A stretch of 9,311 bases of DNA. Source: Acidobacteriota bacterium (GTDB taxonomy: Bacteria > Acidobacteriota > Terriglobia > Bryobacterales > Bryobacteraceae). Made by a program: the position numbers and the translations under genes. Location: positions 1,811 to 11,121 of the forward strand of contig QHXU01000202.1 of the NCBI GenBank assembly GCA_003223065.1. The letters are read 5' to 3'. The notes under the pieces were generated by a model, which did not search any database, was not told the origin of the DNA, and saw only the letters and a list, made by a program, of their open reading frames with translations. Shown here piece after piece: positions 1 to 5,641 of this stretch (positions within the stretch are counted from its first letter, which is position 1; each line of letters begins with the position of its first letter).

Positions 1-584
1 ATCAACGCCTTCTGCGACGACGAGACCAGGATATCCACGCCCCACTCGTCCTGCCGCATTTCGATCCCGCCTAGACCGCTTACGGAATCAACTACAAGCA
101 GAGCGGGCGTGTGGCGCAGGCTCGCGCCGATCGCGGCCAGATCGGCAACGACTCCGGTCGAGCTCTCGTTGTGCACCACTACCACGGCGCGGTAATCCTT
201 CGCCGCGACTCGTCTTTCGATATCGCCGGCATCTATCGCACAGCCCCAGGGGACCTCGAGAATGTCGACCTCCGCGCCGAGAGCCTTGGCGATCGCCGCG
301 AAGCGTTCGCCAAACTGGCCGTTTACGCACACTAGCAGGCGGTCGCCAGGAGCGAGGATGTTGACCAGGCTTGCTTCCATGACTCCGGTTCCGGAACTCG
401 CAAAGAAGAGCACCGGATTGCGTGTGCCGAGGATCAGCTTCACCAGTTCTTCCACACGCGCGAGAATGGCGCGGAACTCGGGACCGCGATGGTTGACGAC
501 GGGCCGGGCAATTGCCTGGCGAACCCGCTCTGGAACCGCGGTTGGGCCGGGCAGGCGCAGCCGGTAGCTATCTGGATTGGTCAT
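1..584 (-). CDS. Class V PLP-dependent aminotransferase, N-terminal half (cut by window edge)
   Basis: Translating the - strand from the ATG at 584-582 gives 194 residues that run off the left edge without a stop. The protein resembles the alanine-glyoxylate / serine-glyoxylate (serine-pyruvate) aminotransferase family, which moves an amino group between small amino acids and keto acids using pyridoxal phosphate. Visible family marks are the N-terminal LPGPTAVPE (11-19), NHRGPEF (31-37), the PLP-contacting SSGTGVMEA (63-71), HNESSTG (138-144), DSVSGLGG (166-173) and SSSQKAL (188-194). K192 is the expected Schiff-base lysine. Family members are about 360-390 residues, so roughly half is missing. 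The start is firm: an in-frame TGA lies 12 nt upstream (594-596) and no start codon lies between. No clear Shine-Dalgarno is visible. It follows the aldehyde dehydrogenase stop by 50 nt on the same strand, so co-transcription is likely. The exact substrate (serine, alanine, or another class V activity) cannot be read from this half. Confidence 0.9.
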   Translation of the reverse strand, partial: MTNPDSYRLRLPGPTAVPERVRQAIARPVVNHRGPEFRAILARVEELVKLILGTRNPVLFFASSGTGVMEASLVNILAPGDRLLVCVNGQFGERFAAIAKALGAEVDILEVPWGCAIDAGDIERRVAAKDYRAVVVVHNESSTGVVADLAAIGASLRHTPALLVVDSVSGLGGIEMRQDEWGVDILVSSSQKAL

Positions 585-634
585 ATCGAAAATTCAACGC
601 AGCCGGAAAGAGGGGACGAGGCCGCCGGCCTGCA

Positions 635-1996
635 TCACCTGCACCACACGGTTTTCATATTGACAAATTCGCGGATACCAACGACGCCCAGCTCTCGCCC
701 ATAGCCAGATCGTTTCACACCGCCGAAGGGCACCCGGGGATCTGATGCGACCATCGCATTCAAAAAAACCTGGCCGGTTTCGATGCCGTTGATGAACTGT
801 TCCTGTTCGACTTTGTCTCGTGTCCACACGCTGGCGCCCAATCCGAATGGCGAATCATTCGCAAGCTCGATGGCTTCGGCGGCGTCGCGCACGCGGAACA
901 GCATCGCTACCGGGCCGAAAAGCTCTTCCCGATACACATCGGAATCGCGCGGCACGTTGGTCAGTACGGTTGGCTCATAAGTGCAGTTCTGCCCATTCAC
1001 CCTGTGGCCGCCGGTCAGGATTTTTGCGCCTGCGGCGGCGGCGCGTTGCACCTGCGATTCGAGATCGGAAACGAGCTTTTCTGATGCCAGCGGGCCGACC
1101 TCGGTTGTTTCGTTCGCCGGATCGCCGACTTTGAGCGCTTTCATCCTCGCCACGAATTCACGTTCGCAGGCGTCGTAGATGCTCTCCGCGATGATGATGC
1201 GCTTCGCGGCGATGCAAGACTGCCCGGTGTTTACGATGCGGGCCCGCACTGCGGTGGGCAGCGCTTCAGCCAAGTCGGCGCTGGGCATGATGATGAAGGG
1301 ATCGCTGCCGCCCAGCTCGAGTACGGTCTTCTTGATCTGGCGGCCTGCCTGGCTCGCTACGGCGCGCCCCGCAGGCTCGCTGCCCGTCAAAGTAACGGCG
1401 GTGATCCGGCAGTCCTTAATCAATGCTTCCACCCGCTCCGCCTCGATAAGGAGCGTCTGAAACGCTCCTTCGGGAAATCCGGCGCGCAAAAGAATTTCCT
1501 CGATGGCCAGCGCGCACTGCGGCACATTTGACGCGTGCTTCAGTAAACCGGTGTTGCCCGCCATTAACGCAGGCGCAGCGAATCGGAACACCTGCCAGAA
1601 CGGAAAATTCCAGGGCATGATTGCGAGCACTGGACCGAGCGGCTGGAATCGGACGAATGTACGCGCTCCATCGGTCCGGATCGGCTCATCTGCCAGCGCC
1701 CGCTCGCCCGTCTCCGCGTAATGCCGGCACGCCCAGGCGCATTTTGCGGCTTCCGCTTCTGCCGACGTGATCGTTTTGCCCATCTCCGCCGTCATGAGCA
1801 TGGCGAATTTGCGTTTTTCTCCCTCAAGTATTTCAGCCGCCCGCATCAACCTGGCGGCGCGTTCGCTGAACGGCATTGCACGATAACGCTGGAAGGTCCT
1901 CCAGGAAAGCTCCAGACGGCGTTCGATTTCCTTGTCCGAATATGGCTCGAATGACCTGATGGTCACACCATTGTAGGGGTTGATCGACGCAACCAC
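635..1996 (-). CDS. NAD(P)-dependent aldehyde dehydrogenase, Sad/YneI-like (probable succinate-semialdehyde dehydrogenase)
   Basis: This is a full-length 453-residue aldehyde dehydrogenase, which oxidises an aldehyde to the acid with NAD(P)+. All key positions are present: the MPWNFPFWQ segment with oxyanion-hole Asn130, LTGS cofactor-loop residues (203-206), general base Glu227 in ELGGSDPF, nucleophile Cys261 in NTGQSC, and Glu358 in EELFGP. The short length, the ELGGSDPFI and NTGQSCIAAKR wording, and the ending GYGRELGVVGIREFVNMKTVW closely resemble E. coli Sad (YneI), an NAD-preferring succinate-semialdehyde dehydrogenase. That substrate is inferred from resemblance and other semialdehydes remain possible. 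The start is a GTG at 1996, supported by an AAGGAG about 10 nt upstream on the - strand. The gene starts 55 nt after the BON-protein stop and is followed by the aminotransferase, so all three may share a transcript. It is probably cytosolic, with no signal peptide. Confidence 0.93.
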   Translation of the reverse strand: MVASINPYNGVTIRSFEPYSDKEIERRLELSWRTFQRYRAMPFSERAARLMRAAEILEGEKRKFAMLMTAEMGKTITSAEAEAAKCAWACRHYAETGERALADEPIRTDGARTFVRFQPLGPVLAIMPWNFPFWQVFRFAAPALMAGNTGLLKHASNVPQCALAIEEILLRAGFPEGAFQTLLIEAERVEALIKDCRITAVTLTGSEPAGRAVASQAGRQIKKTVLELGGSDPFIIMPSADLAEALPTAVRARIVNTGQSCIAAKRIIIAESIYDACEREFVARMKALKVGDPANETTEVGPLASEKLVSDLESQVQRAAAAGAKILTGGHRVNGQNCTYEPTVLTNVPRDSDVYREELFGPVAMLFRVRDAAEAIELANDSPFGLGASVWTRDKVEQEQFINGIETGQVFLNAMVASDPRVPFGGVKRSGYGRELGVVGIREFVNMKTVWCR

Positions 1997-2051
1997 GGGA
2001 CCGCAACTCCTTTTGCCCGATTTTACCGGCGCGGATGAAGGGATCTTCGAT

Positions 2052-2711
2052 TTAGTGGGTCTCGCCCATCAGCGCTTTCTTCTTGTCCGCGACGCTCCGG
2101 GCGATCATTCCCAACCCGACGACACCCACGGCGACGCCTTGGGGATCCCGTCGCACAAGCCCCAACGAATTAACGGCGCTTCCGACCACGCTGGCCGTGA
2201 GTCTTGCCGCCGGAGTCCAGTCGGTCTTCATGAACTCGAAACGGGCGCGCCGCCGCGGGTTCCCTTGCAGGCCTGGCACACCGGCCGCTTCTTCATGGAC
2301 ATGCACCCGATTCTCGATTCGTGAGACACCAGGCACTCCCGAAACGCCTGACAGCAGGCCGCGTACTTCATCGGCTAGTACCGGTCCGCTAAGAGTGACG
2401 ACGCCGTTCTTCGCGGCGACCTCGATTGCATGGGGATGCGAGACCAGCCGTCCCAGCTTCGATCGAACCCGTTCTACCAGCACCTCGTCCGGGACGTTGT
2501 GGGATTTTGCCTCCAAGGCCAGTCCCTGCACGCGGTTCCTGAGATCTCGCGACGTTTTGTCAACCGTTTTCTGCAGCCGCCGCGTCAGTGCTTGTGCCTT
2601 GTCCCGGACCAGCGCACGCCGCCGTTTTCCTCGATCCGGATCAAAGAGATACATCAAGCCCGCTCCTACGCCGAGCCCCCACAGCAGAGTCGCCGTCGTG
2701 TCCTTTTTCAT
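2052..2711 (-). CDS. BON-domain protein with N-terminal membrane-type segment
   Basis: The protein has 219 residues. Residues 7-23 form a Gly-rich hydrophobic stretch ending in LFDPDRGKRRR (22-32). This resembles the N-terminus of YtxH-like and other small envelope proteins, where a short anchor is followed by a basic helix. Residues about 33-70 are highly charged and probably helical. Residues about 74-140 match a BON domain, with VRSKLGRLVSHPHAIEV, then NGVVTLSGPVLADEV and VPGVSRIENRVHVHE; the pattern is a small alpha/beta fold with GVVTLSG as core strand. BON domains are generally linked to phospholipid or envelope association. The C-terminal 50 residues (about 164-207) contain two hydrophobic Gly/Ala/Val-rich stretches that could also touch membrane. 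The start ATG has a GGAGG about 12 nt upstream. Its role is unknown; envelope or stress-related is only a family-level guess. There is no evident link to the Fe-S genes upstream. Confidence 0.85.
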   Translation of the reverse strand: MKKDTTATLLWGLGVGAGLMYLFDPDRGKRRRALVRDKAQALTRRLQKTVDKTSRDLRNRVQGLALEAKSHNVPDEVLVERVRSKLGRLVSHPHAIEVAAKNGVVTLSGPVLADEVRGLLSGVSGVPGVSRIENRVHVHEEAAGVPGLQGNPRRRARFEFMKTDWTPAARLTASVVGSAVNSLGLVRRDPQGVAVGVVGLGMIARSVADKKKALMGETH

Positions 2712-2802
2712 GCGCTGGGATGTCCTCCGTGATGGGACGCTCAGAAGCGCCTCTTCATTTCAGTTTCCTGAGTGAGTTGGCGGCAGCGGGATTTGCGAAA
2801 GA

Positions 2803-3123
2803 TCAGGCCAGAAAGGACTTGCCGCAGCTACAATGCTTCTTGGCGTTGGGGTTCCGGAACACGAACGCGCTTTCCATCAGCGATTCCGTGTAGTCGAGCG
2901 TGAGGCCCTTGAGGTAAGCGTAGCTCTTAGGATCGACGAAAACTTTGATGCCATCGTACTCGAAAACCTGATCCGCCGGCCGTGCCCTCGACTCCAGCTT
3001 GAATTTGTAGCTCATGCCGGAGCAGCCGCCTCCTACTACGCCAAGGCGCAGCCCGCCATCGCAATGGTGCTGATCCATAAGCTTTCGAATCCGCGCTACG
3101 GCATGGGGAGTGACGTCAATCAT
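2803..3123 (-). CDS. A-type iron-sulfur carrier protein (IscA/SufA/ErpA family, HesB-like)
   Basis: This 106-residue protein binds and passes Fe-S clusters (or iron) to apo-proteins. It shows the three conserved cysteines of the family: C34 in GGGCSGMSY and C98 and C100 in HCSCGKSF. Their spacing is the same as in E. coli IscA (C35, C99, C101). I chose the ATG at 3123 rather than the in-frame ATG at 3141. It gives the usual MI-V-TP N-terminus and IscA-like numbering, has a GGTGG about 11 nt upstream, and overlaps the ferredoxin stop by only 8 nt (ATGATTGA). The ATG at 3141 would add six residues and lacks a ribosome binding site. Coupled translation with the ferredoxin is likely. The sequence does not settle whether it acts as SufA, IscA or ErpA. 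Proximity to the suf operon supports a role in delivering SUF-made clusters. Confidence 0.95.
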   Translation of the reverse strand: MIDVTPHAVARIRKLMDQHHCDGGLRLGVVGGGCSGMSYKFKLESRARPADQVFEYDGIKVFVDPKSYAYLKGLTLDYTESLMESAFVFRNPNAKKHCSCGKSFLA

Positions 3124-3361
3124 CGGATTCTGATCCACCATCGTCGCCGATCGCGGCTACCGGACAGCCCTCCAAGGCATCGCGGCAAAGCTTCTCCTCT
3201 TCCGGAGTCGCCGGCTGCCTGAAGACGTACGCGTGTCCATCCTCATCCATTTTGAAGTGATCAGGAGCGACGCTGACGCAAAACTTGGACGCGATGCAAT
3301 TCTCGTCCACGAAGAACATTCCCGGAGCGTTTTCCGGCCACTTTTGATGCTTGTCCGCCAT
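3116..3361 (-). CDS. Small single-cluster ferredoxin with Ser at the second ligand position
   Basis: This 81-residue acidic soluble protein is an electron-transfer ferredoxin of the single [4Fe-4S]/[3Fe-4S] type. The cluster motif is C22-x5-C28 near the N-terminus and C59-x6-C66-Pro near the C-terminus. Members usually carry Cys or Asp at the middle position of CxxC/DxxC. Here it is Ser25 (codon 3289-3287), so the cluster may be [3Fe-4S] or serine-ligated. The segment after the first cysteines and the acidic tail (GDDGGSESDD) are family-like. The ATG at 3361 is preferred over the in-frame ATG at 3370, because a perfect TATAAT box on the - strand (3374-3369) overlaps the 3370 codon. Transcription from it would begin at about 3362. 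No Shine-Dalgarno is present, which fits a leaderless mRNA. It is the first gene of the left-hand arm, divergent from sufB. A role as electron donor in Fe-S assembly is plausible but inferred. Confidence 0.9.
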   Translation of the reverse strand: MADKHQKWPENAPGMFFVDENCIASKFCVSVAPDHFKMDEDGHAYVFRQPATPEEEKLCRDALEGCPVAAIGDDGGSESDD

Positions 3362-3368
3362 CGCCCAC

Positions 3369-3397
3369 ATTATAACGAATCTTGACTCTTAAGTACA
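3369..3397 (-). promoter_or_regulatory. Predicted sigma70-type promoter for ferredoxin / A-type carrier
   Basis: Reading the - strand, a perfect TATAAT lies at 3374-3369. TGTACT lies at 3397-3392, matching the -35 consensus at three of six positions, with a 17-nt spacer. The expected transcription start is about 3362, one base before the ferredoxin ATG at 3361. This implies a leaderless or near-leaderless transcript. The -10 is strong and the -35 weak, which leaves room for activation or for other factors. Confidence 0.5.
3382..3397. promoter_or_regulatory. Imperfect dyad in the sufB-ferredoxin intergenic region, possible operator
   Basis: TTGACT (3382-3387) and AGTACA (3392-3397) form an imperfect inverted repeat around a 4-nt centre, with ACT/AGT as the matching core and the outermost base pair also matching. 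The two half-sites are the -35 boxes of the two divergent promoters. A repressor or activator bound here would influence both arms. The Rrf2-family gene at the end of the suf operon is the obvious candidate partner, because IscR-type sites also contain GACT/AGTC half-sites. The spacing here differs from the E. coli IscR site and the match is short, so this is a hypothesis. Confidence 0.3.
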
Positions 3398-3410
3398 GTT
3401 TTGCTAGCGT
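3382..3410 (+). promoter_or_regulatory. Predicted sigma70-type promoter for the suf operon
   Basis: TTGACT at 3382-3387 matches the -35 consensus at five of six positions. After 17 nt comes TAGCGT (3405-3410), a weak -10 at three of six, preceded by an extended -10 TG (3402-3403). The predicted start near 3417 leaves a leader of about 11 nt that still contains the GGGGA ribosome binding site before the sufB ATG at 3428. This is a prediction from pattern only. The promoter interlocks with the divergent ferredoxin promoter. Confidence 0.4.
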
Positions 3411-3427
3411 GGGTTTGTGGGGAACTC

Positions 3428-4876
3428 ATGAGCACTCAAGTCGATACAATCGAATCCTTCGCAACGCGAGAGTACAAGTGGGGCTTTATCACCGACATCG
3501 GTGCGGACTCCGTGGCCCCGGGCCTAAACGAAGACATCATCCGGCTCATTTCGGCTAAGAAGCAGGAGCCCGAATTCATGCTGGAGTGGCGCCTGAGAGC
3601 CTACAGGCATTGGCTGACCATGACCGAACCGGCGTGGGCGAACGTGCACTTTCCGCCCATCGATTACCAGAGCATCATTTACTATTCGGCGCCGAAATCG
3701 AAGAACGATGGGCCCAAGAGCTTGGATGAAGTCGATCCGGAGTTGCTGAAGACCTACGAGAAACTTGGCATTCCGCTCCACGAGCGGGAGCTGCTGGCAG
3801 GCGTCGCCGTCGACGCGGTGTTCGACAGCGTTTCGGTTGCGACCACGTTCAAGGAAAAGCTGGCGGAACTCGGGATCATCTTTTGTTCGTTTTCCGAAGC
3901 GGTCCGCGAACATCCGGAGCTGGTGAAGAAGTATCTCGGCTCGGTAGTGCCTTATTCGGACAACTTCTTTGCTTCGTTGAACTCGGCCGTGTTCAGCGAC
4001 GGATCGTTCTGCTATATCCCCAAGGGCGTCCGATGCCCGATGGAGCTTTCGACCTATTTCCGAATCAACGCCAAGGACACCGGTCAATTCGAGCGCACGC
4101 TGATCATCGCCGACGAGGGAAGCTATGTCAGCTATCTCGAAGGCTGCACGGCACCGAAGCGTGACAGCAATCAGCTGCATGCGGCGGTGGTGGAGCTGAT
4201 CGCTCACGACAACGCGCAGATCAAGTACTCGACCGTCCAGAACTGGTATCCCGGAGATAAAGAAGGCAAGGGCGGCATCTACAATTTCGTGACCAAGCGT
4301 GGCAAGTGCCTGGGGGTGAACTCGAAGATTTCCTGGACGCAGGTCGAGACGGGTTCCGCGATCACGTGGAAGTACCCGAGCTGCATCCTTATGGGCGATA
4401 ACTCAGTCGGCGAATTCTACTCGGTGGCGCTCACGAACAACTATCAGCAGGCGGATACCGGCACCAAGATGATTCACATCGGAAAGAACACGCGGAGCAC
4501 CATTGTTTCCAAGGGGATTTCGGCCGGACACGGGCAGAATACCTACCGGGGGATGGTCAAGATAGGCAAGGGAGCGACCGGCGCCCGAAACTATTCTCAA
4601 TGCGACTCACTCCTGCTCGGCGATAAATGCGGGGCCCACACCTTCCCGTATCTCGAAGTCAAAAACACCTCTTCCCAAGTGGAGCATGAGGCTTCAACGT
4701 CGAAAATCGGCGAGGACCAGATCTTCTACTGCCGGCAACGCGGCATCTCCAACGAGGACGCTGTATCCATGATCGTTCACGGCTTCTGCAAGGAAGTGTT
4801 CCGTGAGCTTCCCATGGAGTTTGCGGTGGAAGCACAGAAGCTGCTGGGCGTGAGCCTGGAAGGGAGCGTAGGCTAG
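3428..4876 (+). CDS. sufB: Fe-S cluster assembly scaffold protein SufB
   Basis: This 482-residue protein is the core scaffold subunit of the SufBC2D complex, where sulfide and iron are assembled into a nascent cluster in the cytosol. Length and sequence match SufB throughout. C392 in SQCDSLLLG and E421 in VEHEA correspond to E. coli SufB Cys405 and Glu434, which are implicated in cluster formation at the SufB-SufD interface. C240 in YLEGCTAP is also conserved. The C-terminal stretch GEDQIFYCRQRGISNEDA is a family signature and is the region that docks SufC. The ATG at 3428 has GGGGA 5 nt upstream and gives the normal N-terminus. An upstream in-frame TTG at 3401 would add nine residues but lies within the predicted promoter, so I rejected it. 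It is the first gene of the operon, and sufC begins 3 nt after its stop. Confidence 0.98.
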   Translation: MSTQVDTIESFATREYKWGFITDIGADSVAPGLNEDIIRLISAKKQEPEFMLEWRLRAYRHWLTMTEPAWANVHFPPIDYQSIIYYSAPKSKNDGPKSLDEVDPELLKTYEKLGIPLHERELLAGVAVDAVFDSVSVATTFKEKLAELGIIFCSFSEAVREHPELVKKYLGSVVPYSDNFFASLNSAVFSDGSFCYIPKGVRCPMELSTYFRINAKDTGQFERTLIIADEGSYVSYLEGCTAPKRDSNQLHAAVVELIAHDNAQIKYSTVQNWYPGDKEGKGGIYNFVTKRGKCLGVNSKISWTQVETGSAITWKYPSCILMGDNSVGEFYSVALTNNYQQADTGTKMIHIGKNTRSTIVSKGISAGHGQNTYRGMVKIGKGATGARNYSQCDSLLLGDKCGAHTFPYLEVKNTSSQVEHEASTSKIGEDQIFYCRQRGISNEDAVSMIVHGFCKEVFRELPMEFAVEAQKLLGVSLEGSVG

Positions 4877-4879
4877 GCG

Positions 4880-5632
4880 ATGCTTGAAATCCGCAATCTC
4901 CACGCGCGCGTAAGCGAGAAAGAAATTCTGCAAGGCATCGATCTCACCGTAAACACTGGGGAAGTTCACGCCATCATGGGCCCCAATGGGTCGGGGAAGA
5001 GCACGCTGGCTCAAGTGCTGGCGGGACGGGACCTCTATCAGGTGACCGAGGGAGAGATTCTGTACGAAGGCAAGAACCTGATTGAGATGTCGCCGGAGGA
5101 TCGTGCGCGCGAGGGTGTCTTCATGGCTTTCCAATACCCGGTCGAAATTCCGGGGGTCAGTAATCTTTATTTTCTGAAAGCCGCGCTCAACACGATCCGG
5201 AAGAATCGCGGTCTGCCGGAGCTCGACGCCATGGATTTCCTTTCGCTTGTAAAGGACCGGATGAAATTGATGGAGATGGACCCGAGCCTGATGAATCGTC
5301 CGGTCAACGCGGGGTTTTCCGGCGGCGAGAAAAAGCGGAACGAAATTTTTCAGATGGCGGTACTCGAGCCGCGGCTGGCCATTCTCGATGAGACCGACTC
5401 GGGTCTGGACATTGATGCTTTGAAAATCGTGGCGAAAGGCGTTAACGCCTTGCGAAGCCCGGAACGGGCAATCATTCTGGTGACCCATTATCAGCGTCTG
5501 CTGAACTACATCACGCCCGATTACGTGCACGTGTTGTCGGACGGCCGCATCGTCAAGTCCGGCGACAAGGAACTGGCGCTCGAGCTCGAGGAAAAGGGCT
5601 ATACCGGCCTCGAGCTGGAAGCTGCGATTTAG
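4880..5632 (+). CDS. sufC: Fe-S cluster assembly ATPase SufC
   Basis: SufC is a soluble ABC-type ATPase of 250 residues that powers conformational change of SufB-SufD during cluster assembly. It is not a transporter, and no membrane partner is encoded nearby. All nucleotide-binding motifs are intact: Walker A GPNGSGKST (34-42, Lys40), Q-loop FQYP (Gln85), ABC signature FSGGEKKR (146-153), Walker B LAILDE (166-171), D-loop SGLD (174-177) and H-loop His203 in VTHYQRLLNY. The YQRLLNYI wording after the H-loop is typical of SufC rather than of other ABC ATPases. Length is normal for the family. It starts 3 nt after the sufB stop, and sufD follows after 9 nt. Confidence 0.98.
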   Translation: MLEIRNLHARVSEKEILQGIDLTVNTGEVHAIMGPNGSGKSTLAQVLAGRDLYQVTEGEILYEGKNLIEMSPEDRAREGVFMAFQYPVEIPGVSNLYFLKAALNTIRKNRGLPELDAMDFLSLVKDRMKLMEMDPSLMNRPVNAGFSGGEKKRNEIFQMAVLEPRLAILDETDSGLDIDALKIVAKGVNALRSPERAIILVTHYQRLLNYITPDYVHVLSDGRIVKSGDKELALELEEKGYTGLELEAAI

Positions 5633-5641
5633 GGGAACACT

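Noticed and set aside
2736..2751. Short hairpin between the A-type carrier and BON genes (GACGCT-CAGA-AGCGCC)
   Set aside because: The stem is about six pairs with one wobble on the - strand and no T-run follows, so I do not call it a terminator. Read-through into the BON gene remains possible.
2083..2775. Open frame of 230 codons on the + strand opposite the BON gene
   Set aside because: Low-complexity Arg/Ser/Thr/Pro-rich translation typical of a shadow frame. The BON domain on the other strand is the real coding signal.
3401..3427. Nine-codon N-terminal extension of sufB from a TTG
   Set aside because: It overlaps the predicted promoter and is not needed by the family. The ATG at 3428 has a good GGGGA ribosome binding site.
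3524..4207. Open frame of 227 codons on the - strand inside sufB
   Set aside because: Antisense shadow of sufB, with no domain and no ribosome binding site of note.
4880..5632. SufC as an ABC transporter ATPase
   Set aside because: The SufC-specific wording (FSGGEKKRNEIFQ, VTHYQRLLNYI) and its position between sufB and sufD identify it as the assembly ATPase, and there is no permease gene.
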